Shown here one piece after another: positions 20,657 to 29,457 of a stretch of 64,000 bases of DNA. Below the pieces are notes generated by a model. It searched no databases. It worked only from the letters and a program-made list of their open reading frames with translations, and was not told where the DNA came from. Origin of the DNA: Sphaerisporangium rubeum. GTDB lineage: Bacteria; Actinomycetota; Actinomycetes; Streptosporangiales; Streptosporangiaceae. Each line of letters opens with the position of its first letter. Within the stretch, counting starts at the first letter, position 1. Made by a program: the position numbers and the translations under genes. The DNA lies in the NCBI RefSeq assembly GCF_014207705.1, contig NZ_JACHIU010000001.1, positions 1,488,001-1,552,000 on the forward strand. Direction: 5' to 3'.

Positions 20657-21829
20657 ATGAACGCGACGACCCGGGTGCCGGTGCGGCGCCTGGCGTGGAT
20701 GCACGGTGAGCTGGCCCGCTGGCAGGCCGACGGCCTGATCGACGCCGCCACCGCCTCCCGGATCGCCGATCGGTACGTCCCCGGCCGCCGGCTGAGCCTG
20801 GAGCGGCTCATCCTCGTCCTCGGCGGCGGGTTCCTCGGCGTCGGCCTCATCTGGCTGGTCTCGGCCAACCTCTACCGCATCTCGCCGACGGTCAGGTTCG
20901 CCGGCATCCTGATCGTCTGGCTGGGTGCCGTGGCGCTCGGCGAGATCCTCGCGCGGACCGTCCGGCCCGGCGGCGGCGTGGAGGCGGCGCGTCTGGTGGC
21001 CGTGCTCGCCGGCGGCGGCGTGGTGTTCCAGGCCGCGCAGAGCCTCCAGGTCCCGGCGTACGATTCCGGTCTGCTCGGCGTGTGGGCCGCGGGTTCCCTG
21101 GCCTACGCCTACGCCACCGGGTCCCGAGGGCCGCTGTCGGCCGCGCTGACCCTCGGCGCGGGCTGGTACGGCTGGTTCGCCGGGGAGCGGGTCTCCAGTG
21201 CCGGCGGCGTCGCGGTGGCCCTGGTCGTGGCGGGTGCGGTGTCCGTGGCGGTGGCCGTGCTGCACGAGTCGAGGTGGCGGCCGGAGTTCGCGCCGCTGTG
21301 GCGCCTGGCCGGGGTGGTTCTCGTGCTCGTCGGGCTGTTCGTCGCCGCCTTCCCGGGTTCGCCGCAGAGCGGCGGCCTGTACGGGTCGGTGGCGATCTGG
21401 CCGGGGCTGGTGGCCGTGGTGATCGCCGGGGCCGCCGCCTTTCTGCTGGGGGACACCGAGCGGCGCCGGGAGGTCGTGGCGGTGGTGCTCATGCTCGTCG
21501 CCGCGATGCTGCTGGCGGCGTGGGGTGCCGAGCCGCCGCGGTACCCGGAGGGCCCCGGTGCGGCGCAGACCGCGCGGGCCGTCGCCGGCACCTTGGTGTA
21601 CGTCCTGTCCGCGGTGTGGTTCGCGGTGGTCGCCGCGCGGCGTGACCTGGCGCCGCTGGTGTACGTCGTCACCGCCGCGCTGGTGCTGTTCGTGACGGTG
21701 CAGAGCTTCGCGGTGTTCCAGCCGCTGCTGTCGGGTGCGGCGCTGTTCCTCGTGCTCGGCGTGGTGTTCCTCGTCACCGGCGTGCTGGTCGACTACGGCC
21801 GGCGCAGGCTCATGAGGGTGGTGCGATGA
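20657..21829 (+). CDS. DUF2157 membrane protein
   Basis: The 390-residue protein has an N-terminal cytosolic head (LAWMHGELARWQADGLIDAATASRI), typical of DUF2157, followed by about ten to twelve transmembrane helices rich in Val, Ala and Leu. The function is unknown. The start ATG 20657 follows GGGAGAAGTGAACG. It overlaps the next gene by 4 bases (ATGA). Pairing of DUF2157 and GDYXXLXY genes is a common arrangement, and the two probably form a membrane complex. Confidence 0.85.
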   Translation: MNATTRVPVRRLAWMHGELARWQADGLIDAATASRIADRYVPGRRLSLERLILVLGGGFLGVGLIWLVSANLYRISPTVRFAGILIVWLGAVALGEILARTVRPGGGVEAARLVAVLAGGGVVFQAAQSLQVPAYDSGLLGVWAAGSLAYAYATGSRGPLSAALTLGAGWYGWFAGERVSSAGGVAVALVVAGAVSVAVAVLHESRWRPEFAPLWRLAGVVLVLVGLFVAAFPGSPQSGGLYGSVAIWPGLVAVVIAGAAAFLLGDTERRREVVAVVLMLVAAMLLAAWGAEPPRYPEGPGAAQTARAVAGTLVYVLSAVWFAVVAARRDLAPLVYVVTAALVLFVTVQSFAVFQPLLSGAALFLVLGVVFLVTGVLVDYGRRRLMRVVR

Positions 21830-22302
21830 GTCGCCTGACGTCCCGTCCCGTGCTGGTCGCCGCCGCGGTCGTGCTCCAGCTCGCGCTGCTCACGGTCGCG
21901 GTGTGGCCGCAGCTGTCGGCCAGGCTCACCGGCACGCGGTACCGTCTCGCCGTGGGCCCGGTGGACCCCGTCGACCCGTTCCGCGGCGCGTACGCCGCGC
22001 TCCAGTACCCCGGCCTGCCGGTGGCGCGCGGTCTGCGTCCCGGCCGGGTGTTCGTGCCGCTGACCCGTGACGGCGCGGTGTGGAAGGGGACCGGCGTCGT
22101 CGTGGCCCGGCCGGCCGCGCCGCCGTACCTCACCTGCGAGACCCGCGGTGAGGGCCCGCTGAGCTGCGGCATCGACAGCCTGTTCCTGCCTGAGGACGCC
22201 GCGCGCCGCGTGCAGGAGGAGCTGCGCGACGACCGCGCCGCCGCCGTGGTGCGGGTGGACGACCAGGGCAACGCGGCCGTGCTGGACATCGAGCCCCGCT
22301 GA
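21826..22302 (+). CDS. GDYXXLXY domain membrane-anchored protein
   Basis: The 158-residue product has one N-terminal membrane helix (VLVAAAVVLQLALLTVAVW). It then has the family signature, here DPFRGAYAALQYP in place of the canonical GDYxxLxY. The rest is a beta-rich extracytoplasmic domain with two cysteines (LTCETRGEGPLSCG). Function unknown. It is translationally coupled to the DUF2157 gene. Confidence 0.85.
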   Translation: MSRLTSRPVLVAAAVVLQLALLTVAVWPQLSARLTGTRYRLAVGPVDPVDPFRGAYAALQYPGLPVARGLRPGRVFVPLTRDGAVWKGTGVVVARPAAPPYLTCETRGEGPLSCGIDSLFLPEDAARRVQEELRDDRAAAVVRVDDQGNAAVLDIEPR

Positions 22303-22360
22303 CCGCCGCGGCGGACCAGGAGCGGCGTGGGTGGTCGTCCCGCCGTGGTGGCGGCGCGGG

Positions 22361-22591
22361 TCAGTCGTCGAACTCGCCGTCGCGGACGCCGAGGACGAAG
22401 GCGCGCCACTCGCCGGCCGTGTACCGCAGCACGGTGCCGTTGGGGTCGGCGGGGTTGCGCAGCGCGACGGCGCCACCGGGGAGGTAGGCGATCTCGATGC
22501 GGTCGTCGGACGTGCTGCCTGGTGCGCTCAGCCAGGTGACATCGGAGATGTCCATGGCGTACAGCTCGCTCTTCTCACCTGTGTCGCTCAT
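22361..22591 (-). CDS. DUF397 protein
   Basis: The 76-residue protein carries the DUF397 core: ELYAMDISDVTWLSAPGST, IEIAYLPGGAVALRNPADPNG and YTAGEWRAFVLGVRDGEFD. DUF397 proteins usually sit beside XRE-type regulators and act as their small partners. No XRE gene is adjacent; the only one in the window is at 48334. ATG 22591 is used. Confidence 0.92.
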   Translation of the reverse strand: MSDTGEKSELYAMDISDVTWLSAPGSTSDDRIEIAYLPGGAVALRNPADPNGTVLRYTAGEWRAFVLGVRDGEFDD

Positions 22592-22744
22592 CGTCGACCA
22601 GATCTCCTTCGGCTACAGCCCGGGGGACGTCGGATCACACGCGGCCGGAAGAACAGTGGCACGGCACAACAGTTCGAGAGAATACACGCCGGCTCGACCC
22701 GCCGCGCCTATCCGTGACGGATCGGTTTCGCAGGGGTACCGGGG

Positions 22745-23545
22745 TCAGCGCCAGCCGCTCACCGGGTACGTCTCGCCTGCACCGAGTTCGCGGCCCCGCA
22801 GCAGCGTGCTCACCGTGACGACGTGGTAGCCCTTCTTCTTGAGCGACCGCAGGATGCCGGGCATCGCGGCGACCGTCTCCGGCCAGATGTCGTGCATCAG
22901 CACGACCTTGTCGCGCGCCGCGTCGCCGAGCACCCGCTTGGTGATGGCCTTGGTGTTCCGCAGCTCCCAGTCGCGGGCCGTGCGGTTCCACAGGATCTGC
23001 GCGAGGCCGAGCTCGGCGGCGATGCCGGACACCCGTTCGTCGGTGTCGCCGTACGGGGGCCGCATCAGGGTGGGACGCCGTCCGGTGGCCCGCTCGATGG
23101 AGTCCTGCGCGCGTACCAGCTCGTCGCGGATCAGGCCGTCGTACAGGGACGTCAGGTGCGGGTGGTCGTAGGTGTGGTTGCCGATCTCGTGGCCCGCGCG
23201 TGCGATGGCGCGCGCCGTGCCGGGGTACCGATCGGCCTGCCGGCCCATCAGGAAGAACGTGACCTTGGTCTTGTTCTTGCTCAGCGTCTTGAGGAGCTTG
23301 CCGGTGTGGCGTCCGGGGCCGTCGTCGAAGGTCAGCGCGATGCACTTCACCTTGGCGCAGTCGACCGTCCGGGCCTTGGCCGCCGTCGTGACCGTGCCGG
23401 TTCTCGCCGCGGTGCCGGTCTTCGCGGCCGCGCCGGTCGTCCCGGCCTCGCCGCTCCTCCCTGCCGGGTCGGCCGCGGCGAGCGGCGACGCCGCCACCAC
23501 CGCCGTCAGCGTCACCGTCAGGATCGGGAGCCACCGCCGCATCAT
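22745..23545 (-). CDS. Secreted polysaccharide deacetylase (NodB family, CE4)
   Basis: The 266-residue protein has an N-terminal signal peptide (MMRRWLPILTVTLTAVVAAS) and a short Ala/Thr/Gly linker, then a NodB domain. Its motifs are complete: TFDDGP with the catalytic and metal Asp, HTYDH metal site, RPPYG, and LMHD. CE4 enzymes remove N-acetyl groups from peptidoglycan, chitin or xylan; peptidoglycan or a surface glycan is likely here. ATG 23545 follows GGAAGGAG. It is divergent from the glycopolymer block, separated by 245 bp with no other gene. Confidence 0.93.
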   Translation of the reverse strand: MMRRWLPILTVTLTAVVAASPLAAADPAGRSGEAGTTGAAAKTGTAARTGTVTTAAKARTVDCAKVKCIALTFDDGPGRHTGKLLKTLSKNKTKVTFFLMGRQADRYPGTARAIARAGHEIGNHTYDHPHLTSLYDGLIRDELVRAQDSIERATGRRPTLMRPPYGDTDERVSGIAAELGLAQILWNRTARDWELRNTKAITKRVLGDAARDKVVLMHDIWPETVAAMPGILRSLKKKGYHVVTVSTLLRGRELGAGETYPVSGWR

Positions 23546-23790
23546 CCATACTCCTTCCGCGCCGCGCCACCCTATCCCAGACGGGACTCGAGCCGAGTAA
23601 CCATGCGATACCGGTAGATCCGTGCCGCTCCGTACGACGCCGGTCACCTCCCCACCGCGCCGGCGACCCCTACCCTGCGCGCGGGTCAAGAGGGCCGTCG
23701 GCAGGCGCCACCGCCGGTCAAGAATCCTTCTGGAGATCTCATGCGAGTTACAGAAGGTAAGATTCCGGCGACTTGTGGTAGTCATGCTGA

Positions 23791-24735
23791 GTGGCCATGG
23801 GGTCCTACTCGCTCGATGACGTCCGTGCGGCCCGCGCACGCGGAGCCTCGTGGTGGACGGCGCACCTCGTCGACCCGGTCGCCGGCCGGCTCGCGCTGCT
23901 CGCGGGGAACCACACCCGCGTCGCGCCGGCCGGTCTGACCCGCGCGTCACCGCTCCTCGGCCTCGGCGCGGCGGCGTGCTTCGCGACGGGCCGGTTCGCG
24001 GCCGGCGCGCTGCTGTTCCACCTGAGCGTCGCGGCCGTCCGCGCGGCCGGCGTGCTGGCCGGGCTGCGGGGCACGGTGCCGCCGGCCGGCCGGTGGCAGG
24101 ACCACATGCGCGACCGCGTCCGGGTGGTCTGCTGCGCGTGCGGTCTGGCGTACGGCCTGTACGCGGCCACGGGACGGCCGGTGTACGTGCTGCTCGGCGT
24201 CGTCGTCGCCGTACTGGACCTGGTCCGGCACGTCGACACGCCACGGCTGAGACCGCCGCGCCGGCCGGCCGAGCCGGGGCTCGCGGACGCGCCGGACGAC
24301 CGGCCGCCGTCGAGGCCCACGGCGCGGCCCGAGTTCGTGTCGCCGTTCGGCCCGATGATCCAGATGACCGAGCCGCGGGCCGCCGCCGGTCCGGCCCGTG
24401 CCGCGCCGGGGTTGTCCCACGCTCCGCCGGAGCACCCCGCGGCCCCGCCTCCGGTGCTCGCGTGGCGGTCGCACGGCCCTCTCGGCCCGCGCGTGGGTGA
24501 CGGAGAGTTCCACGCGGCCGTGTTCGTGCTGGCCCCGCTCGCCGGGCCCGGCGCGTCGCTCGTGGTCGCGGCGGTGGCGTGCGCGTCGCTCGTGCTCGGC
24601 GAGATCGTCCTGATCCACCGTACGCGGCGGGTCTCGCGCGCGGTGGCGGCCCGGGCCGGTGGCCCGGCGCCTGCTTCCGCCGCGGGCCCGCGGCTGCGGA
24701 CCGACCCGTTCCGTACAGAGGTGGAGTTCCGATGA
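23791..24735 (+). CDS. CDP-alcohol phosphotransferase-like membrane protein with degenerate active site
   Basis: The 314-residue product has an N-terminal domain like CDP-alcohol phosphatidyltransferases, with several membrane helices, a Pro-rich middle and two more C-terminal helices. The active-site motif D-x2-D-G-x2-A-R-x8-G-x3-D-x3-D maps exactly onto residues 83-108, but D83, D86 and R91 are V, A and G, while G87, A90, G100, D104 and D108 remain. It is therefore probably inactive as a phosphotransferase. The stop overlaps the sulfotransferase start (ATGA). GTG 23791 or ATG 23797 may be the start. Confidence 0.7.
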   Translation: MAMGSYSLDDVRAARARGASWWTAHLVDPVAGRLALLAGNHTRVAPAGLTRASPLLGLGAAACFATGRFAAGALLFHLSVAAVRAAGVLAGLRGTVPPAGRWQDHMRDRVRVVCCACGLAYGLYAATGRPVYVLLGVVVAVLDLVRHVDTPRLRPPRRPAEPGLADAPDDRPPSRPTARPEFVSPFGPMIQMTEPRAAAGPARAAPGLSHAPPEHPAAPPPVLAWRSHGPLGPRVGDGEFHAAVFVLAPLAGPGASLVVAAVACASLVLGEIVLIHRTRRVSRAVAARAGGPAPASAAGPRLRTDPFRTEVEFR

Positions 24736-25775
24736 GTACCGACCGGCCGATCTTCGTCGTCGGCTGTCCGCGTTCCGGCACCACGATGCTGCAACTCATG
24801 CTGCACGCGCACCGGCGTGTCGCGGTCCCGCCTGAGACGCGGTTCGTGCTGTCCGTCTACTACCACCGCCGCCTCCACGGCGACATGCGTGACGTGGAGC
24901 GGCGCCGCGCGCTCGCCGAGTGGATCGCCGGTGCCCGCGCCACCAGGTTCCGCGAGCTCGGGCTGGACCGGTCCGAATACGTGCGCCGGGCCACCGAGGG
25001 GCCCGGCTCGCTCGGCTCGGTGGTCGGGCAGGCGTTCCGCATGTACGCCGAGCGGTTCGGCAAGGCGCGGTGGGGTGACAAACGGCCGTGCTACGTCAAG
25101 TACGTGGACGTGCTGCTGCGGATGTTCCCCGACGCGCAGTTCGTGCACCTGGTGCGGGACGGCCGTGACTGCGTCGCGTCCCTCAAGGAGATGCCGTGGT
25201 ACAGCTTGGACATCAACCACGCCATCGCCAACTGGGCCGAGTCCGTCGACCAGGGCCGCCGGCTCGCGAGGTCGCTGCCTGCGGGGAGTTACCACGAGCT
25301 GCGCTACGAGGACCTCACCGCCGACCCCGAGGGGGAGCTGACCAGGCTGTGCGCGTTCCTCGGCGAGGAGTTCGACCCGTCGATGTGCGAGCCGCAGCTG
25401 GTGGCCCCGGTCGCCGTGCCGAGGCGCAAGGTGTGGCACCGCAACACCCGCAACGAGGTGTCGCAGGCCCGCGTGGGGAGCTGGGCCGACCGGCTGGAGC
25501 CCTGGGAGGCGTCGTTGTGCGAGCACGTTCTCGCGCGGCGGCTGCGCGACCACGGCTACGAGCTCAGCGGCGCGCCGTCGCCGTCGGCGAGGCAACTGCT
25601 CACCTACCGCAGGACGGCGACCCACCGTGCGCTGTCCCGCTGGGAACGCCAGGCCCGCGACCAGGTCAACCGCCGCCGTGAGCCGGGTCCGCTCGCCGCC
25701 ATGCTGACCTCGGGCCAGCTCGCTCTGGCGAGCGTGCCGCGTCAGCGCACCGCGCAGGACCTCATCAGGGGGTGA
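24732..25775 (+). CDS. Sulfotransferase (PAPS-dependent)
   Basis: The 347-residue protein has the 5'-phosphosulfate loop VGCPRSGTTMLQL near the N-terminus and the 3'-phosphate motif FVHLVRDGRDCVASLKEMP, typical of the sulfotransferase_3/GlcNAc-sulfotransferase-like family. It should transfer sulfate from PAPS to a carbohydrate or lipid. ATG 24732 overlaps the preceding stop. Convergent, with 2 bp between stops, to the GT4 gene, so this block is two opposed operons. The neighbours suggest that a surface glycan is the acceptor. Confidence 0.9.
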   Translation: MSTDRPIFVVGCPRSGTTMLQLMLHAHRRVAVPPETRFVLSVYYHRRLHGDMRDVERRRALAEWIAGARATRFRELGLDRSEYVRRATEGPGSLGSVVGQAFRMYAERFGKARWGDKRPCYVKYVDVLLRMFPDAQFVHLVRDGRDCVASLKEMPWYSLDINHAIANWAESVDQGRRLARSLPAGSYHELRYEDLTADPEGELTRLCAFLGEEFDPSMCEPQLVAPVAVPRRKVWHRNTRNEVSQARVGSWADRLEPWEASLCEHVLARRLRDHGYELSGAPSPSARQLLTYRRTATHRALSRWERQARDQVNRRREPGPLAAMLTSGQLALASVPRQRTAQDLIRG

Positions 25776-25777
25776 GC

Positions 25778-26842
25778 TCAGCGGCGGACGGCGGCGAACA
25801 GGTCCTCCCAGCGGTCCAGCACCGGGTCGAGACGGAAGGCCGCGGCGTGCGCGCGGGCCGCGGCGCCGAGCCTGCGGCGGCGGGCCGGGTCGGCCATCAG
25901 CGCGGCGAGCGCGCCGGTGAAGGCGTCGAGGTCGGCGTGCGGCACCAGCACACCTGTCGTGCCGTCCAGCACGAGGGAACGCACCCCGCCTGACACGTCG
26001 AACGCGACGGCCGGCATGCCGTGCGCCGCCGCCTCCGCCACCACCGGCGGCATACCCTCGTGCTCGCTGGTCAGGCCGAGCACGGCGGCGTTGCGGAACT
26101 CCCCGCCGAGTTCCGCCGCGCCGACCCGGCCGCGGAACACCACGCGGCCGGCGACACCCGCCGCCGCGGCGCAGGCACGCAGGCGCGGCAGCTCCGGCCC
26201 GTCGCCGACCAGGTGGAGCTCCCACCCGGCGCGGGCCCGCACCGCGCGTGCGAACGCCGTGATGAGCCGGTCGAACCGCTTGCCGGGGACGAGCCTGCCG
26301 ACCCCGAGCACCCGGCGCGTGTCCAGGTACGACGCCGAGTCGGGCCAGGCGCGCAGCGGCGCCGGCAGGTCCACGGCGTTCGGCAGCAGCGCCTCCTCGG
26401 CGAACCGCCACGCGTCGTCCGCGCTCGGGAACACGGCCCGGTCGAGACCGCCGTAGTGCCGCCGCACGTCCGCGAGGTCCCCGCCGTCCCTGGCCTGCGC
26501 GAACGACCCGTGGTACTGGCCGACGACCCGCGTGCCGTCCGGCGCCTTCCCCGCCAGCAGGCCGGCGACGCGGGGACACGTCAGCACCACGACCCCGCCG
26601 GCGGCCGCGCGCAGTGCTTGTTCCCCCCACCGGCGCGCCACGCCGCGCCACGGGACGCGCCATCGCGGCACCCGCCGTCCGTACAGCGGACGCTCCACGT
26701 ACCGGAACGGCGTCGCGGTGCGCCGCAGCCCCGCGATCCCCACGGTGTGACCCCGGACCGCGAGCCCCTGCGCGAGTGTGTGCGTCACCTGCTGGATCCC
26801 GCCGAGCGCGTCGGCGTCCAGGCAGACGAACACGACCGTCAT
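25778..26842 (-). CDS. Glycosyltransferase family 4
   Basis: The 354-residue protein is a GT-B glycosyltransferase. It has a Gly-rich acceptor-side loop LGGIQQVTHTLAQGLAVRGH, a donor-side segment VLGVGRLVPGKRFDRLI, and the EX7E-type motif SEHEGMPPVVAEAAAHGMP. It should add a sugar from a nucleotide donor to a growing glycan on the cytosolic side. ATG 26842 overlaps the upstream gene's stop by 4 bases. Confidence 0.93.
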   Translation of the reverse strand: MTVVFVCLDADALGGIQQVTHTLAQGLAVRGHTVGIAGLRRTATPFRYVERPLYGRRVPRWRVPWRGVARRWGEQALRAAAGGVVVLTCPRVAGLLAGKAPDGTRVVGQYHGSFAQARDGGDLADVRRHYGGLDRAVFPSADDAWRFAEEALLPNAVDLPAPLRAWPDSASYLDTRRVLGVGRLVPGKRFDRLITAFARAVRARAGWELHLVGDGPELPRLRACAAAAGVAGRVVFRGRVGAAELGGEFRNAAVLGLTSEHEGMPPVVAEAAAHGMPAVAFDVSGGVRSLVLDGTTGVLVPHADLDAFTGALAALMADPARRRRLGAAARAHAAAFRLDPVLDRWEDLFAAVRR

Positions 26843-29340
26843 CGGCGGGGGTGGAAGAACGCGGCGACAACGCGGCGCGCGGCGTCACCTGTCTCGTCGG
26901 CGCAGTACAGCGCACGGAAGTCGGCGTACCTGGCGGCGTGCCGTTCCGTCACCTCGTCGAGGTCGGCCAGTGCCGTGACGAGTTCCTTCGGCGTCGTCAG
27001 CACGGGCCCCGGCAGGGGGTCGCACCGGTCGCCGGCCGGTCCGCCGGGGGAGTAGATCAGGATGGGCCGGCCGGTGCAGGCGTAGTCGCGCACCAGCGGC
27101 ATGTGGTCTCCCGCCAGCGCGTCCGAGGCGAGGATCAGGTCGTTGACCTCGGGTCCCGCGGTGCGCACGAGGGGCCGCACGCGGCGGGGGATCCGGTACC
27201 GGCCCTCGGCGTGGACCACGATCACCCACTGACCGGCGAGCGTCTCGGCGACGACCTCCAGGCCGTCGCCTGCCGTCGTCCCCGGATGTGGCGCGTACAG
27301 CAGGACGCGCCGGTCAGGGGGGATCTCCAGGGCCGCACGCACCCGGTGCGCCGCGCCGGGGTCGCCGGTGACGAGCACGTCGCACTTGGGGGAGCCGAAC
27401 GGCAGCACCGTGCCGGTGAACTCGGTGGCCGGCACGAAGACCCGCGTGAACTCCGGCCCGGGGGACACCAGCGCGTCCCACCGAGCCACCGCGGCCCTGC
27501 GCTCGGCCGCGTCACCCCCGGGTCCGGCCTCGGGGAACCCGTCCCAGGTCTGCAGGTACCGTGTGCGCGCCGGCTTGGGGAACCCGGCAGGCAGGCCCCG
27601 GTCGTCCACCCAGTACCCGGCCCTGGCGAGCAGCCACACGTACCGCCAGCTCATGCGCCGCACCAGCGGCACGTCGGCGGGGAAGCCGGACGGGTCGCCG
27701 CGCACCGACCAGCACACCCGCAACGGCAGGCCGCGCCGGCGGATCTCCTCGTGGACGTACCTCGGGTTGCCGGTGTACGCGGCGCCACCGGCCGACTCGA
27801 ACAGCGCGAGACCGGGCCTGGGCCGCACCACGCGGATCAGCCGCCGGTACACCCACTCCTTGACGCGCGCGCCGGTCAGCACCCGCCGCGGCCTGGTACG
27901 CGGCCGGGCCACCCCCGCGCCGCGCCACCGCACCCGCAGGAAGGCGCTGTCCCCGACGGGCCCCACGGTCACCTGGTGGCCCCCCGTGGTGAGCACGAGC
28001 GGGGGAGTGGCGGGGTCGACGAGCAGCCGGTCGCTGGTGTGGTGACCGTCGGCCCGGGTGAACCGGATGAGCGCGTCGGTGCGTCCGCCGCGTCCCGGCG
28101 GCGTCCCCGCGAGGTCGATCTCGGCCCGCACCAGGTACCCGCCGTCCGGCTGCCTGCGGGGTGCCAGCCGGACCCGTGTCCCCCGCACCACCAGGTCGGC
28201 CACGGTCCGGCCGCGCCGCAGCACCGCGAACGGGTCGTACGTCCTGATCGTCAGGGACACGACCGTCCCCGACGCGGTGATCTCGGTGACCTCGTGCCGG
28301 ATCCGGGACGCCGAGAACGGCAGCTCGGCCAGCCCGAGCCCCGTGATGTCCAGCCCCGGATGGGCCCGGGTCCCCCAGTAGGTGCGGCCGTCCACCCGCA
28401 GCGCGTGCCGCGGGGCCGCGCGCGGCGTGGTCAGCGACCGCGCCGCGACCACCAGGTCCGCCACGCGGCCGGCCCGCGCGAGGTGGCAGCACACCGCGAC
28501 CATGGGGTCCACCGTGGCCTCGACGCCGGGCTCCAGCTCCGAAAGGTACGGCCGCAGCGCCGCCGCGAACTCCTTGACCCACACGGCGTCGCGCCGTGGC
28601 AGCCCGTCCAGGTGGCCCCGCAGGTCGTGCACGAGGAACCGCCGCTGCCGCGCCGCCACCAGGTCCGGTGCACCGCCGTCGCGCAGCCGCGCGTCCGCCG
28701 TCCGCGCCGCGCGCACCCGCCGTCGTACGTCGTCGAGGTCGCCGTCCCCGGTCCGCGGCGGCGCCAGGTGCACCGGCCACGGCACCACCGCGAACCGCCG
28801 CGCGTCCCGGAACACCTGCGCGGTGAACACGACGTCCTCCTCGTGGACGTCCTCGGGGAACCGCACCCCGTGTTCGCGCAGGAACCCGGTCCGGTACAGC
28901 TTGTTGGTCACCGCCGCGTCCAGGAACATCCGCGGCTCGTCCCTGACCCCGGCGACGACCCGTCGCGGCGCGTAGAACCCGGCACGCGGCCCCGCCGCCG
29001 TCCCCCGCGGCCACGTGACCGCTCCGGTCGCGAAGTCACCGCCGGTGCGCTCCACCTCGGCGAGCAGGCTGCCGCAGGCGTGCCGTGTCAGCACCACCCC
29101 GTCGTCCAGCACCATCACGAACGGCGCACGGACCGCGTCCAGCCCCTCGTTGCGCGCCGCTCCGCGTCCCCCCGCCTCCTGTCCCGCCACGTACCGCATC
29201 CGCTGGTCGCCGCCGGCGGCCCCACCGGCGGACCCGACGACGACCAGCTCGACGTTCCCCAGCGACTGGCCGAGCACCGACGCCACAACCCGGGGATCGG
29301 GGTCGCCACAGGCGAGCACAACGCTGACATCCGGCCGCAT
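26839..29340 (-). CDS. Bifunctional GT2 / CDP-glycerol glycerophosphotransferase-like protein
   Basis: The 833-residue protein has an N-terminal GT2-like domain (about 1-230), a beta-rich middle (about 330-480) and a C-terminal TagF-like CDP-glycerol:poly(glycerophosphate) glycerophosphotransferase domain (about 490-830; LFESAGGAAYTGNPRYVHEEI, LLYAPHPGTT, GRPILIYSPGG). TagF-like enzymes polymerise glycerol-phosphate chains of teichoic acids. The GT2 nucleotide site is odd: residues 33-40 are VVVGSAGG where DDGS is expected, and the DXD position reads LDDG (78-81). In the TagF part, AGDHMPLVRDYA replaces the usual DYSS segment. ATG 29340 has GGGGGGCGG before it. Confidence 0.82.
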   Translation of the reverse strand: MRPDVSVVLACGDPDPRVVASVLGQSLGNVELVVVGSAGGAAGGDQRMRYVAGQEAGGRGAARNEGLDAVRAPFVMVLDDGVVLTRHACGSLLAEVERTGGDFATGAVTWPRGTAAGPRAGFYAPRRVVAGVRDEPRMFLDAAVTNKLYRTGFLREHGVRFPEDVHEEDVVFTAQVFRDARRFAVVPWPVHLAPPRTGDGDLDDVRRRVRAARTADARLRDGGAPDLVAARQRRFLVHDLRGHLDGLPRRDAVWVKEFAAALRPYLSELEPGVEATVDPMVAVCCHLARAGRVADLVVAARSLTTPRAAPRHALRVDGRTYWGTRAHPGLDITGLGLAELPFSASRIRHEVTEITASGTVVSLTIRTYDPFAVLRRGRTVADLVVRGTRVRLAPRRQPDGGYLVRAEIDLAGTPPGRGGRTDALIRFTRADGHHTSDRLLVDPATPPLVLTTGGHQVTVGPVGDSAFLRVRWRGAGVARPRTRPRRVLTGARVKEWVYRRLIRVVRPRPGLALFESAGGAAYTGNPRYVHEEIRRRGLPLRVCWSVRGDPSGFPADVPLVRRMSWRYVWLLARAGYWVDDRGLPAGFPKPARTRYLQTWDGFPEAGPGGDAAERRAAVARWDALVSPGPEFTRVFVPATEFTGTVLPFGSPKCDVLVTGDPGAAHRVRAALEIPPDRRVLLYAPHPGTTAGDGLEVVAETLAGQWVIVVHAEGRYRIPRRVRPLVRTAGPEVNDLILASDALAGDHMPLVRDYACTGRPILIYSPGGPAGDRCDPLPGPVLTTPKELVTALADLDEVTERHAARYADFRALYCADETGDAARRVVAAFFHPRR

Positions 29341-29457
29341 ACCGCCCCCCGAGTCGCCGTCCAGGCTGACTCGGGTATTCCCGTGCCGCTCGCCGTGTCG
29401 CCGCAACCAGGGGAGTGCTGACCCCCCCTTGCCGGACTTTTGCGTATATCGCCGGAT

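Noticed and set aside
23805-26915. 1036-residue minus-strand frame across the glycopolymer block
   Set aside because: Antisense to the degenerate phosphotransferase, sulfotransferase and out of frame with the GT4 gene; Arg/Ala/Pro-rich shadow composition.
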